Positions 50,482 to 60,481 are shown, counted from the stretch's first letter. The stretch: DNA of 64,000 nt from Spirosoma sordidisoli (GCF_004138325.1 NZ_SBLB01000008.1:248001-312000); one strand, 5' to 3'. Notes: a model not told the origin generated them from the letters alone. Numbers and translations are program-made.

Positions 50482-52971
50482 ATGATTTCAGAAAAAGAAT
50501 TAGCTACTCGTTTGTTGCTGGCCGATTTCGATTCGGACAATTTGGAGATTGTGCCGTTCGGACCCCCAGAAGGCCTGGATGAGGAGTATGATATACCCGA
50601 TAATCTGCCCATTCTGCCCGTACGTAATACCGTGCTGTTTCCCGGCATGGTTATTCCCGTAACGGTTGGGCGCTCTAAGTCAATTCGTCTTGTCAAGAAA
50701 GCCTACAAGGGTAATCGCATCATTGGTGTAACAGCCCAGCTTAACCAGCAGAAAGATGAACCGACCCCCGATGACCTCTACCGGCTCGGTACGGTAGCGT
50801 ACATTATCAAGATGATTACGCTGCCCGACGGCAACATCACGATTATTATTCAGGGTAAGAAGCGGTTTGAAATTCAGCAGTTCACCCAGGAAGATCCGTA
50901 CCTGACGGCTCAGGTCCGTCAGGTCGACGATAACTTCCCGAACGTACACCGCAAAGAAGGCAAGGCACTGCTGCAGTCGCTGAAGGATGCGGCCTACAAG
51001 ATGCTTCGGCTCAATCCCGAAATTCCGCAGGAAGCCCGGATTGCTCTCGACAATATTGAAAGCCCTACCTTTCTGGTTCACTTCCTCTCATCGAACCTTA
51101 ATACGGAGGTAGCCGACAAACAGCGGCTGCTCGAAACGCTGGACGGTGGTCAGCAGGCAAACCTCCTGCTCGAGTACATGCTGCGCGAGGTGCAACTGCT
51201 CGAACTCAAGCGCGAAATTCAGTCCAAAGCGTCGTCGGACCTCGATCAGCAACAGCGCGATTACTACCTGCGGCAGCAGATGAAAGTACTGCAGGACGAG
51301 CTGGGCATCGATAACCCCGACCGGGAAATCGACGAGTTGCGGATGCGGGCCGATCGGAAAAAATGGTCGACCGAAGTGCGGACTCATTTCGATAAGGAAC
51401 TCAACAAACTACAGCGCATCAATCCCATGGCTCCGGAATATCCGGTCACGATGAATTACGTGGAGCTAATGGTCGACCTGCCCTGGAATGAGTATACGAA
51501 AGACAATTTTGACCTGAAACGGGCGCAGAAAATTCTGGATACCGACCATTTCGGGCTCGAGAAGGTAAAGGAACGGATTATCGAATACCTGGCCGTTCTG
51601 AAGCTGAAGAACGACATGAAGGCGCCGATCCTGTGTCTGTATGGCCCGCCGGGCGTCGGCAAAACCTCCCTGGGCAAATCGGTTGCCAAAGCACTCGGGC
51701 GTAAATACAGCCGCATGGCACTCGGTGGTGTACACGACGAAGCCGAAATCCGCGGCCACCGCAAAACGTACATCGGTGCCATGCCGGGCAAGATTATCCA
51801 GAACATCCGCAAGTGCGCCACGGCCAATCCGGTTTTTATTCTGGACGAGATCGACAAGGTCAGCAGCGACTTCCGCGGTGATCCGTCGTCGGCCCTGCTC
51901 GAAGTACTTGACCCGGAGCAGAACAGCACGTTTATGGACAACTACCTCGAAACAGAATTCGATCTGTCGCGGGTGCTGTTCATTGCCACGGCCAACTCGC
52001 TCGATACCATCCACCCCGCCCTTCGCGACCGGATGGAGATCATCGATATTGCGGGCTATACGGTCGAAGAAAAAGTACAGATCGCCAAGAAGTACCTGAT
52101 TCCGAAACAACGCAAAGATCACGGGCTGAAACCCAAAGATCTGGTCATCGAAGATAAAGCCATTCTGCGCATCATTGAAGGCTACACCCGCGAGTCGGGC
52201 GTCCGGAATCTGGAGCAGAAAATCGGCGCCCTAGTCCGGAAAGTGGCCAAATCGATCGCGATGGAAGAAGAATATAACCATGTCGTGAAAGCAGCGGACA
52301 TCCCGAAAATGATCGGGGCCGAGATTTTCGACAAAGAACTCTACGCCGACGACGACATTGCGGGCATCGTTACCGGCCTGGCCTGGACCCAGGTAGGTGG
52401 CGAAATTCTGCTGATCGAAAGCAGCCTGAGTCGCGGCAAAGGAACCCTGACGTTATCGGGCCAGCTGGGCGATGTGATGAAAGAGTCGGCTATAACGGCG
52501 TTGTCGTACCTGAAGGCCCATGCCGACGATCTGGGCATCGACTACCGCACGTTCAACCATTATGATCTGCACGTACATATACCGGCGGGGGCTGTTCCTA
52601 AAGATGGCCCGTCGGCTGGTATCACTATGCTGACATCGATGGCGTCGATCTATACCCAGCGTAAGGTTCGGCCGTACCTGGCCATGACCGGCGAGGTAAC
52701 CCTGCGCGGCAAAGTGCTGCCCGTTGGCGGTATCAAAGAGAAAATCCTGGCGGCTAACCGGGCGGGCATCAAGGAGATCATCCTGTGTTCGAAGAACCGG
52801 AAAGACATCGACGAGATCAATCTGGCTTACATCAAAGACCTGACGTTCCATTATGCCGATACCGTTGATCAGGTACTCGACATTGCGCTGCTGCCCGGTC
52901 AGGTTGGTAAACCCATGAAGTTTATTCTGCCCGAAGACAAAGAACAGCGTGAGCTGGAGCGGTCTTACTAA
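50482..52971 (+). CDS. lon: ATP-dependent protease Lon
   Basis: The 829-residue cytoplasmic protease has the N-terminal LON substrate-binding domain (LPILPVRNTVLFPGMVIPV), a coiled coil, and the AAA+ module with Walker A GPPGVGKTS and Walker B FILDEIDK. The Ser-Lys protease domain has the catalytic serine in PKDGPSAGIT and the lysine in GGIKEKILAANR. It degrades misfolded and regulatory proteins and is commonly needed to destroy antitoxins such as the one encoded at 7.4 kb. The terminator at 52989 ends the gene. No heat-shock operator is recognised upstream. Confidence 0.97.
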   Translation: MISEKELATRLLLADFDSDNLEIVPFGPPEGLDEEYDIPDNLPILPVRNTVLFPGMVIPVTVGRSKSIRLVKKAYKGNRIIGVTAQLNQQKDEPTPDDLYRLGTVAYIIKMITLPDGNITIIIQGKKRFEIQQFTQEDPYLTAQVRQVDDNFPNVHRKEGKALLQSLKDAAYKMLRLNPEIPQEARIALDNIESPTFLVHFLSSNLNTEVADKQRLLETLDGGQQANLLLEYMLREVQLLELKREIQSKASSDLDQQQRDYYLRQQMKVLQDELGIDNPDREIDELRMRADRKKWSTEVRTHFDKELNKLQRINPMAPEYPVTMNYVELMVDLPWNEYTKDNFDLKRAQKILDTDHFGLEKVKERIIEYLAVLKLKNDMKAPILCLYGPPGVGKTSLGKSVAKALGRKYSRMALGGVHDEAEIRGHRKTYIGAMPGKIIQNIRKCATANPVFILDEIDKVSSDFRGDPSSALLEVLDPEQNSTFMDNYLETEFDLSRVLFIATANSLDTIHPALRDRMEIIDIAGYTVEEKVQIAKKYLIPKQRKDHGLKPKDLVIEDKAILRIIEGYTRESGVRNLEQKIGALVRKVAKSIAMEEEYNHVVKAADIPKMIGAEIFDKELYADDDIAGIVTGLAWTQVGGEILLIESSLSRGKGTLTLSGQLGDVMKESAITALSYLKAHADDLGIDYRTFNHYDLHVHIPAGAVPKDGPSAGITMLTSMASIYTQRKVRPYLAMTGEVTLRGKVLPVGGIKEKILAANRAGIKEIILCSKNRKDIDEINLAYIKDLTFHYADTVDQVLDIALLPGQVGKPMKFILPEDKEQRELERSY

Positions 52972-52988
52972 CAGCAACATAGACACAA

Positions 52989-53029
52989 CAGGCGGGCTGG
53001 AGCGGATAAATTCTGTTCCAGCCCGCCTG
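52989..53029 (+). terminator. Terminator of lon
   Basis: Perfect 13-bp GC-rich stem CAGGCGGGCTGGA/TCCAGCCCGCCTG with a 15-nt loop, 18 bp after the lon stop codon. Confidence 0.8.
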
Positions 53030-53061
53030 CTTCGTTTGGCCGGGCGCTTATCTTTACCCTT

Positions 53062-54294
53062 GTGCTTGACTTCCAGAAATCCGCTGCCGACTATGTACAG
53101 GCCCTGACCCGGCAGATCCTTCCTTTTTACCTTAAAAACGCCCCTGACCCCCAGTACGGAGGCTACTTCGACCTGCTATCGACAACGGGTGAGGTCATTG
53201 AAGGCGATAAGTTCGTTACGGCGCAGGCCCGGCAAGCCTGGGTTTTCGCCTGGTTGTATAACCAGCTCGACGCCCAGCCCGCTTATCTTCAGCATGCACA
53301 ACGGGGGGGCGATTTTCTGAGCCAGTTTGCCCACGATCCGACGCTCAACTGTTACAGCATCCTGGATCGGCTGGGGCGACCGATCGCCCCCGCGACTGAT
53401 TTGGTACCGGACTGCTCGGCGGTAATGGCCTACGTTCAGCTATACCGGGCCACCGGCAACGATGAATGGGCTATGCTGGCCAAACAAACCTTTGCCAACC
53501 TGCTGGCCCGGCGACTCTCGGTCCGTACCGAACAGGCCGGCACCGTTGGCGGCTTTCGGTCGGTGCGTCACCTGAGCGAGCCGGCAGCCTTGCTGGAAGC
53601 GGTGCTGGCTATCTGGCCGTTGCTGGACGAAGAAGGGGTTAAAGACGCGGTAGAAACGGCACAGGCCGACCTGATGACCGAATTTCTCGACCGGCGTTCT
53701 GACAGCCTGCGCGAGTTTATCCTGCCCGAGGGCGCTTTTCTGAACACGCCCGAAGGTCGTCGGCAACACGTTGGCTTGACCTTCCGGGTGGTGAGTGCCC
53801 AGCTGAGTTTATGCGCCGAGCCGGATCTGATGGCAGCTATTCAGGATCGGAATGGGGCTCGTAAACTGGCGAGTCAGGTCGTAAGCTGGGGGCTGCGTGT
53901 CTGCGAACAGGCCTGGGACGAAACCGCGGGTGGCCTGGCGGCCTTCACCGATCTGAAAAACCAGCCGACCATTTTTCCCGATTCGCGACATAAATGGGCC
54001 TGGGTTCATACCACAGCCCTCGCGGCCCTGATCAAAAGCTATTACCACACCCGACAGCCCGACTGTCTGAAGTGGTTCAGGCGTATTCAGGAGTACGTGT
54101 TCCGCTATTTCCCCGACCCGACCCAGCCCGGCTGGCATATGGTCCTCGACCAAACCAATCAGCCGCTGGCATCGGCTAGAGCGACCCCAGCGGCTGAGCC
54201 TGGTATTTTTATTCATAGCCTGGCCGAAACAGCGCAGACCTTATCGCAATGTGCTAAACTACCCCAGAAGGGGCAGCGCAAACGGCCGGCCTAG
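53062..54294 (+). CDS. AGE-family N-acylglucosamine 2-epimerase/isomerase
   Basis: A 410-residue (alpha/alpha)6-barrel protein of the AGE superfamily, which interconverts free sugars such as GlcNAc/ManNAc or glucose/mannose/cellobiose. Typical features are GGYFDLLSTTGEVIEGDKFVTAQARQAWVFAWLYN, LVPDCSAVMAYVQL and HKWAWVHTTALAALIKSYYH with histidines at the barrel centre. The start is a GTG at 53062; no ATG is available. Next to it on the opposite strand lies murQ, which acts on MurNAc-6-phosphate; a joint role in amino-sugar recycling is possible but unproven. Confidence 0.87.
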   Translation: MLDFQKSAADYVQALTRQILPFYLKNAPDPQYGGYFDLLSTTGEVIEGDKFVTAQARQAWVFAWLYNQLDAQPAYLQHAQRGGDFLSQFAHDPTLNCYSILDRLGRPIAPATDLVPDCSAVMAYVQLYRATGNDEWAMLAKQTFANLLARRLSVRTEQAGTVGGFRSVRHLSEPAALLEAVLAIWPLLDEEGVKDAVETAQADLMTEFLDRRSDSLREFILPEGAFLNTPEGRRQHVGLTFRVVSAQLSLCAEPDLMAAIQDRNGARKLASQVVSWGLRVCEQAWDETAGGLAAFTDLKNQPTIFPDSRHKWAWVHTTALAALIKSYYHTRQPDCLKWFRRIQEYVFRYFPDPTQPGWHMVLDQTNQPLASARATPAAEPGIFIHSLAETAQTLSQCAKLPQKGQRKRPA

Positions 54295-54324
54295 CCCATC
54301 GACAGGCACCGGCGGGAAAGGCCG

Positions 54325-55128
54325 TCAGGGGTTCAGGTAGTGATCGACGGCGTTGCGGACGCTGCCGTACTGGGCCAGCAGCTGCTCGGCGGTTTCGTAG
54401 TCGACCCCGGTTTCGCTGATGACCATCTTGGCCGCCCGGTCGCGCAGTTTCAGGTTTGATAACTGCATGTCGACCATCTTATTACCTTTCACCCGGCCCA
54501 GCTGAATCATCGCCGAAGTCGAGATCATGTTGAGCACCAGCTTCTGAGCCGTACCGGACTTCATGCGGGTGCTGCCCGTAACAAACTCGGGGCCTACCAC
54601 AACCTCTACCGGATATTCGGCCGCTGCCGCCACCGCCGACCCTTCGTTACAAACCACACAACCGGTCAGCAATCCGGCCGCCCGGGCTTTCTCCAAGCCG
54701 CCAATCACATAGGGCGTACGACCCGAAGCGGCAATACCAATCACGGTATCGAGCGGTTCAGGATGATAAGGTGCTATATCCAGCCAGGCCTGATCCGGAT
54801 CATCTTCGGCATATTCAACGGCCCGGCGAATGGCTTTGTCGCCACCGGCGATCAGGCCAATGACCAGATCGGGCGATACACCGTAGGTGGGCGGACACTC
54901 TGACGCATCTACAACCCCCAGCCGACCGCTGGTACCAGCGCCGATGTAGATCAGCCGTCCGCCTTCTTTCATGCGTTTGACGATCTCGGTGACCAGAGCC
55001 TCAATTTGAGGAATGGCTTTTTCAACCGCCAGCGGTACTGTTTTGTCTTCGCGGTTAATATTGGTAAGCAGGTCGTGGACCGACATCTGCTCAAGATGAT
55101 CGTAGTGAGAAGCGGTTTCGGTTGTCAT
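54325..55128 (-). CDS. murQ: N-acetylmuramic acid 6-phosphate etherase
   Basis: The 267-residue SIS-domain enzyme removes the lactyl ether from MurNAc-6-phosphate, giving GlcNAc-6-phosphate during cell-wall recycling. Family motifs are IYIGAGTSGRLGVVDASECPPTYG, with the catalytic glutamate in SEC, IAGGDKAIRRAVE, and GPEFVTGSTRMKSGTAQKLVLNMIST. It is shorter than E. coli MurQ (298) but of normal length for this phylum. It converges on the AGE-family gene, 30 bp away. Confidence 0.94.
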   Translation of the reverse strand: MTTETASHYDHLEQMSVHDLLTNINREDKTVPLAVEKAIPQIEALVTEIVKRMKEGGRLIYIGAGTSGRLGVVDASECPPTYGVSPDLVIGLIAGGDKAIRRAVEYAEDDPDQAWLDIAPYHPEPLDTVIGIAASGRTPYVIGGLEKARAAGLLTGCVVCNEGSAVAAAAEYPVEVVVGPEFVTGSTRMKSGTAQKLVLNMISTSAMIQLGRVKGNKMVDMQLSNLKLRDRAAKMVISETGVDYETAEQLLAQYGSVRNAVDHYLNP

Positions 55129-55163
55129 GCCGCAAAAATAAGGGAAAGCGGTCTGACTCCCGT

Positions 55164-56168
55164 TTACTTAACCGGCTTTTGAGCGGCACCGGCCGACTTC
55201 AGCTCATTCACCTGCCGTTGCAGTTCAATCACGTACAGGGTCAACTCCTCTACTTTTTCCAGCAGTTTGGCGTTCATCTGCACCAGATCGACCCCCTCGC
55301 GGGTGACCTCCTCGGCCGACGGAACCCCCGGCAAATGCTGGTTGGCTTTGATGAACTGAGCCACCTCGCTCAAAGATCGGAGCCGGTAGGTTGGCGCAAA
55401 AACCCGGTCGGCCCAGTCGGCTGGTTCATTGATACGCAGCCGGTACGTAGCCATCACGACCTCACCCCGCTCGTTGACGCTCAGGAACCGGTCGGTGCGA
55501 GCCGAAACAGGGCTACGGTCGTTCAGCTGGCCAAAGCGCAGGCCGCTCTGGTCGGGCTGGTCGGCCACCACGTCGAGTTTGGCCACCGGCGACGAGGTAC
55601 CAATGCCGACGTTTGCGCCGTTACCCAGCACGAGGGCATTGCTGCTCAGCACACGGGCATTGGCCCCGATCGCCGTAGCATTCGACAGACCGACCCCGAT
55701 GGCCGTAGCATTAGCGCCCAGCAGTGTATTGTCGCTACCGTCCCGATCGTTGAACCCGGCCCCCGTCCCCATGATCACGTTTCGGTGACCACCCTGATTA
55801 CGCTGGCCGGCGTTATAACCGATAAACACATTGTCGCTACCCGATACATTTAACTTGCCGGCTTCGTAACCAACCAGCGTGTTGTTACTACCGGTAGTGT
55901 TCGGAAAACCCGCTTTGTAGCCGTAGTACGTATTATAGGAACCCGAGGTATTGCTCTGCCCCGACTGGCTCCCCATGAACGTATTGAAAGTTCCGGTTCC
56001 GCCAATCGTGGCCGTAGTACTCTGCCCAATGAACAGGTTGTTCGTACCGTTTACAGATTGAATGCTGACCACCTGATTATCGGGGGTTACAATCTGACTT
56101 TGAGCATGTGCTAGAGTAAGGGTAGCACAAAAACCGGCAGTCAGAAGCAGCGTACATGTTTGTTTCAT
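55164..56168 (-). CDS. Exported protein with repeated YadA-head-like motifs
   Basis: The 334-residue protein has a signal peptide (MKQTCTLLLTAGFCATLTLAHAQ). Residues about 40-190 contain six or seven repeats of about 22 residues with the pattern G-S-x-N-T-x-x-G-x-x-A-G, for example GSNNTLVGYEAG and GSDNVFIGYNAG, which resemble left-handed beta-roll heads of trimeric adhesins. The C-terminal part (PADWADRVFAPTYRLRSLSEVAQFIKANQHLPGVPSAEEV) and a final coiled coil (LLEKVEELTLYVIELQRQVNELK) are characteristic of Bacteroidota tail-fibre/S74-like surface proteins. It probably trimerises at the cell surface; its partner is unknown. It diverges from the ilv operon. Confidence 0.82.
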   Translation of the reverse strand: MKQTCTLLLTAGFCATLTLAHAQSQIVTPDNQVVSIQSVNGTNNLFIGQSTTATIGGTGTFNTFMGSQSGQSNTSGSYNTYYGYKAGFPNTTGSNNTLVGYEAGKLNVSGSDNVFIGYNAGQRNQGGHRNVIMGTGAGFNDRDGSDNTLLGANATAIGVGLSNATAIGANARVLSSNALVLGNGANVGIGTSSPVAKLDVVADQPDQSGLRFGQLNDRSPVSARTDRFLSVNERGEVVMATYRLRINEPADWADRVFAPTYRLRSLSEVAQFIKANQHLPGVPSAEEVTREGVDLVQMNAKLLEKVEELTLYVIELQRQVNELKSAGAAQKPVK

Positions 56169-56404
56169 ATAAACATGGATTTACAAAGGGATATCAATCA
56201 CCAAATTAAGTACAAAGTAAAAGTAATATCACAGATCCGCAACAGACGGCTCCGATCCTTCCTGGCAGAGCGAAACAGGATACAGGCACTGCAGTTAGTC
56301 TACGAATTGCTCTGGTTAGGATTTGCGCCAAAAATTTTGATAAGTTAAGCAGAGGCTGTTTATTTACGGCAACATTACGCAATCAGCGAAATTTCGCTAT
56401 AAGC

Positions 56405-58099
56405 ATGATTACTAAAAACACCGAACTAAACGCATTTAGCCGCACCCTCACTCAGGAAGTAAGCAATCCTGCTGCCAAAGCCATGCTGTATGGGGTAGGA
56501 CTCACGGAAGATGATATGCAAAAGCCTCAGATCGGTATAGCCAGTACCGGTTATGAGGGAAATACCTGTAACATGCACCTGAACGGATTATCCGTTTACG
56601 TGAAACAGGGCATTCAGGCTAATGGGCTGGTCGGGCTTATTTTCAATACCATCGGTGTATCAGACGGCATGACCAACGGGAACGCCGGTATGCAGTATTC
56701 GCTGCCCAGCCGCGATCTGATCGCCGACAGCATCGAATCGGTCGTGGCGGCTCAGTGGTACGACGGTGTCGTTACCGTAGTTGGCTGCGACAAAAACATG
56801 CCCGGCGCCGTTATGGCGATGGCTCGTCTCGACCGGCCCGGCATTATGGTCTACGGCGGCACGATCCGTTCGGGCCATTACAAAGGTCAGAAACTCGATA
56901 TTGTGTCGGCGTTCGAGGCCCTTGGCAAAAAATATGCCAACAACATCTCCGACGAAGATTACGAAGGGGTGATCCGAAACGCCATTCCCGGCGCGGGAGC
57001 CTGCGGAGGGATGTATACGGCCAACACCATGGCCAGCAGCATCGAAGCAATGGGCCTCAGCCTGCCCTTTAGCAGCAGCTACCCCGCTACGCACGAAGGT
57101 AAACAGGAAGAGTGTAAGAAGATCGGAGCCGCCATGCGCGTGCTGCTCGAACAGAATATCACCCCGGCCGACATCATTACGCCCAAATCCATCGAGAACG
57201 CCCTGACCATCGTTATGGCGCTCGGCGGCTCTACCAACGCGGTACTGCACTACCTCGCCATTGCCCGGGCCGCCAACTTGTCGTTGTCACTCGACGATAT
57301 TCAGGCCATCAGCGACCGTACGCCTTTACTGGCCGACCTGAAGCCCAGCGGTAAGTATTATATGGAAGACATGCTGGCTATCGGCGGGGTGCCGGCGGTG
57401 ATGAAATACCTCTATCAGCAAGGTATGATCCACGGCGACTGCATGACCGTAACAGGCAAAACGGTTGCCGAAAACCTCGCCGATGCGCCCGACCTGAATT
57501 TCGATACCCAGAAAATCGTATTCCCGCTCACCCAGCCGATCAAAAAAACCGGCCATATTCAGATTCTGCGCGGCAACCTCGCCCCTACCGGCTCCGTAGC
57601 CAAAATTACGGGCAAGGAAGGCGAACGCTTCGAAGGCGTCGCCAAAGTCTGCGAACACGAGGGTGAAGTCATCGAAGCGCTGTCGAAAGGAGAAATTCTG
57701 CCGGGTCAGGTCATCGTAATCCGGAACAGCGGGCCTAAAGGCGGTCCGGGTATGAGCGAAATGCTGAAGCCCACCTCGGCCATTATGGGCGCGGGCCTGG
57801 GCGACAAAGTAGCGCTGATCACAGACGGGCGCTTCTCGGGCGGCACCCACGGGTTTGTGGTGGGTCACGTCACCCCCGAAGCCTTTGAGGGCGGACCGAT
57901 CGCGCTGGTAAAAGATGGTGATCTGATTACGCTCGATGCCGTTGGCCGTGAGCTTACCCTGCACGTATCGGACGACGAGCTGGCCGAGCGCCGAAGCCAC
58001 TGGGTACAGCCCCAGCCGCGGTTCAGCAAGGGCGTACTGGGCAAATATATCCGGAACGTGAAGTCGGCCAGCGAAGGCTGCGTAACCGACGAATTCTGA
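56405..58099 (+). CDS. ilvD: Dihydroxy-acid dehydratase
   Basis: The 564-residue iron-sulfur enzyme dehydrates dihydroxy-isovalerate and dihydroxy-methylvalerate to the 2-keto acids that precede valine, leucine and isoleucine. Cluster cysteines lie at C55 (EGNTCNMH), in VVGCDKNMPGAVM and in GAGACGGMYTANTM. The C-terminal motif ALITDGRFSGGTHGFVVGHVTPEA is complete. It is the first gene of the ilv operon, after a 236-bp gap from the divergent surface-protein gene. A 62-codon frame (56160-56348) in that gap is leucine-rich near its end but is not convincing as a gene. Confidence 0.96.
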   Translation: MITKNTELNAFSRTLTQEVSNPAAKAMLYGVGLTEDDMQKPQIGIASTGYEGNTCNMHLNGLSVYVKQGIQANGLVGLIFNTIGVSDGMTNGNAGMQYSLPSRDLIADSIESVVAAQWYDGVVTVVGCDKNMPGAVMAMARLDRPGIMVYGGTIRSGHYKGQKLDIVSAFEALGKKYANNISDEDYEGVIRNAIPGAGACGGMYTANTMASSIEAMGLSLPFSSSYPATHEGKQEECKKIGAAMRVLLEQNITPADIITPKSIENALTIVMALGGSTNAVLHYLAIARAANLSLSLDDIQAISDRTPLLADLKPSGKYYMEDMLAIGGVPAVMKYLYQQGMIHGDCMTVTGKTVAENLADAPDLNFDTQKIVFPLTQPIKKTGHIQILRGNLAPTGSVAKITGKEGERFEGVAKVCEHEGEVIEALSKGEILPGQVIVIRNSGPKGGPGMSEMLKPTSAIMGAGLGDKVALITDGRFSGGTHGFVVGHVTPEAFEGGPIALVKDGDLITLDAVGRELTLHVSDDELAERRSHWVQPQPRFSKGVLGKYIRNVKSASEGCVTDEF

Positions 58100-58115
58100 G
58101 AAAACGACTTATAGC

Positions 58116-58691
58116 ATGTACAGCGACGACATCCATACTTTGCCCCCGGCCTATGCCGACATTGAAGCGGCCAGCCAGACCATTCGCTTCTCGATGCCAT
58201 CGGACCGGCAAACGGGGGCGATACTGAAAATGCTGGCGGCTTCGAAGCCCAAGTCGAAGCTGCTGGAAATCGGTACGGGTACCGGACTGGCTACCGCCTG
58301 GCTCCTGGCCGGTATGGACGCCGACTCAACGCTGACATCGATCGATAACGAACCGGCTTATCAGGCCATAGCCCGCCAGGTCCTGGGTGCCGACGACCGC
58401 CTTCAGCTCGTATGCACCGACGCCGGAAACTGGCTGGAAACTACCGACCAGACATTCGACCTGATTTTTGCGGACGCCTGGCCGGGCAAATACGCCAATC
58501 TCGACGCCACCCTGAACGCGCTGGCGCCGGGTGGCCTGTACGTACTCGACGACATGCTGCCCCAACCTAACTGGCCCGACGGTCATGGCGACAATGTCGA
58601 TAAACTCGTCCGCGAACTCGAAGGCCGCCACGACCTGCACCTGGTCAAACTGGCCTGGTCGACCGGGCTACTGATTGCCAGCCGCAACTAA
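58116..58691 (+). CDS. Class I SAM-dependent methyltransferase
   Basis: A 191-residue O-methyltransferase-like protein. The SAM-binding motif is LLEIGTGTGLATAWLL (about 50-65), followed by LTSIDNEP, FDLIFADAWPGKY and LAPGGLYVLDDMLPQPNWPDGHGDNV, which would contain the metal-binding aspartates of the catechol O-methyltransferase type. Substrate unknown. It starts 16 bp after ilvD and ends 47 bp before ilvB, so it is embedded in the branched-chain amino acid operon, although no such step is known in that pathway. ATG at 58116. Confidence 0.85.
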   Translation: MYSDDIHTLPPAYADIEAASQTIRFSMPSDRQTGAILKMLAASKPKSKLLEIGTGTGLATAWLLAGMDADSTLTSIDNEPAYQAIARQVLGADDRLQLVCTDAGNWLETTDQTFDLIFADAWPGKYANLDATLNALAPGGLYVLDDMLPQPNWPDGHGDNVDKLVRELEGRHDLHLVKLAWSTGLLIASRN

Positions 58692-58738
58692 TAACAGCAC
58701 TCAACAAACGAACGGAACCTATTCAAACGCACCCCCTT

Positions 58739-60481
58739 ATGGAAACGGCCAGCGTGACACCCGATATAGATACTACGCCCGAGACGGTTCAGCTCCTCTC
58801 CGGCGCTCAGGCCCTGATGCACTCCCTCGTTGCCGAGCAGGTCGATACCATTTTCGGCTACCCCGGCGGTGCCATCATGCCCGTCTACGACGCTCTGTAC
58901 GACTTTCAGGACCGCATCAACCACATTCTCGTGCGTCATGAACAGGGCGCAGGCCATGCCGCTCAGGGCTATGCCCGAATGCAGGGGCGGGCGGGCGTGT
59001 GTCTGGTCACCTCCGGACCGGGTGCTACCAACCTCGTTACGCCCATTGCCGATGCCCTAATCGACTCAACCCCGCTGGTTTGCATAGTGGGTCAGGTCGG
59101 TAAAAAGCTGCTCGGCACCGACGCCTTTCAGGAGGCCGATGTGATGGGCGTTACCATGCCGATTACGAAGTGGAACTATCAGATCACCACCGCCGACGAA
59201 GTTCCCGAAATCATAGCCCGGGCGTTCTACATCGCCCAGTCGGGTCGTCCCGGACCGGTGCTGATCGATATCACCAAAAGTGCCCAGCTGGAGCTGATGA
59301 CGCAACCCTACTCCTACGAGCGGTGCAGGACCATCATCAGCTACCGGCCCCGTATGGTGCCTAAACCCGAACAGGTTGAGGCAGCCGCCAAACTGATCAA
59401 CGGTGCCAAACGACCCTACATCCTGGCCGGACACGGGGTGCAGCTGGCAAAAGCTGAAGACGAACTGCGGCAGTTTGCGGAGAAAACCGGCATTCCGGTA
59501 GCTACTACCCTGCTGGGCCAGTCGACCATTTCGACCGATCACCCGCTGTACGTGGGCTGGCTCGGCATGCACGGCAACTACGGCCCCAACGTATTGACCG
59601 ACGAAGCCGACGTGATCATTGCCATCGGCATGCGCTTCGACGATCGGGTCACGGGCGACGCCAGCAAGTACATCAGGCAGGCTAAAGTTATTCATATAGA
59701 GATCGATCCTTCCGAGATCGATAAGATCATCAAAGCCGACGCGCCCGTGGTGGGCGATGCCAAAGAAGCCCTCAGGGCGCTGCTCAAGCTCGTTCATCCC
59801 AACGATCATACCGTTTGGCGAAACGAGTTCAGGAAGTACGACGTCATTGAAAACGAGACCATTACCGTGCCGAGCCTCTCGGGCGACAGTGAGAAAATCC
59901 AGATGGGTGAGGTCATTGATCTCCTGTCGAAGAAAACCAACGGCGAAGCGGTTCTGGTTACCGACGTAGGGCAGCATCAGATGATGGCCTCCCGCTATTA
60001 CCAGTTCCGTCGACCCAACAGCCTGGTCACGTCGGGCGGCATGGGCACGATGGGCTTTGCGTTACCGGCCGCGTTCGGCACCAAAGTTGGTGCGCCCGAC
60101 CGCACAGTAGTGGCTATCATCGGCGACGGCTGTTTCCAGATGACCCTGCAGGAGCTGGGCACCATTGTGCAAAACAAACAGCCCGTTAAGGCAATCATCC
60201 TGAATAATAACTTCCTGGGCATGGTTCGGCAGTGGCAGCAGCTCTTCCACGAACGGCGCTACTCGTTCGTAGAACTGCAAAACCCGGATTTTATCACCAT
60301 TGCCAAAGGCTTCGGTATGGACGGGCACACCTGTTCCGAGCGCGAGACGCTGTCCGAATCGCTCGACCGGATGCTGGCCCACGACGGCCCGTATCTGCTC
60401 GAAGTCATTGTGGAGAAAGAAGAAAACGTGTTTCCGATGGTACCCGCCGGCACCAGCGTATCGCAGATTCGATTGGCCTAG
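58739..60481 (+). CDS. ilvB: Acetolactate synthase, catalytic large subunit
   Basis: The 580-residue ThDP-dependent enzyme joins two pyruvates, or pyruvate and 2-ketobutyrate, as the first common step of valine and isoleucine synthesis. It has the N-terminal pyrimidine-binding domain (VDTIFGYPGGAIMPVYDAL with RHEQGAGHAAQGYAR), the central FAD domain, and the ThDP pyrophosphate motif IIGDGCFQM...NNNFLGMVRQWQ. The regulatory subunit ilvN lies downstream after 159 bp. Length and motifs agree with the anabolic type. Confidence 0.96.
   Translation: METASVTPDIDTTPETVQLLSGAQALMHSLVAEQVDTIFGYPGGAIMPVYDALYDFQDRINHILVRHEQGAGHAAQGYARMQGRAGVCLVTSGPGATNLVTPIADALIDSTPLVCIVGQVGKKLLGTDAFQEADVMGVTMPITKWNYQITTADEVPEIIARAFYIAQSGRPGPVLIDITKSAQLELMTQPYSYERCRTIISYRPRMVPKPEQVEAAAKLINGAKRPYILAGHGVQLAKAEDELRQFAEKTGIPVATTLLGQSTISTDHPLYVGWLGMHGNYGPNVLTDEADVIIAIGMRFDDRVTGDASKYIRQAKVIHIEIDPSEIDKIIKADAPVVGDAKEALRALLKLVHPNDHTVWRNEFRKYDVIENETITVPSLSGDSEKIQMGEVIDLLSKKTNGEAVLVTDVGQHQMMASRYYQFRRPNSLVTSGGMGTMGFALPAAFGTKVGAPDRTVVAIIGDGCFQMTLQELGTIVQNKQPVKAIILNNNFLGMVRQWQQLFHERRYSFVELQNPDFITIAKGFGMDGHTCSERETLSESLDRMLAHDGPYLLEVIVEKEENVFPMVPAGTSVSQIRLA

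Noticed and set aside
56160..56348. 62-codon frame upstream of ilvD, leucine-rich at its end, possible leader peptide
   Set aside because: No run of Leu/Ile/Val codons followed by alternative hairpins and terminator T-tract is seen, so attenuation is not supported.
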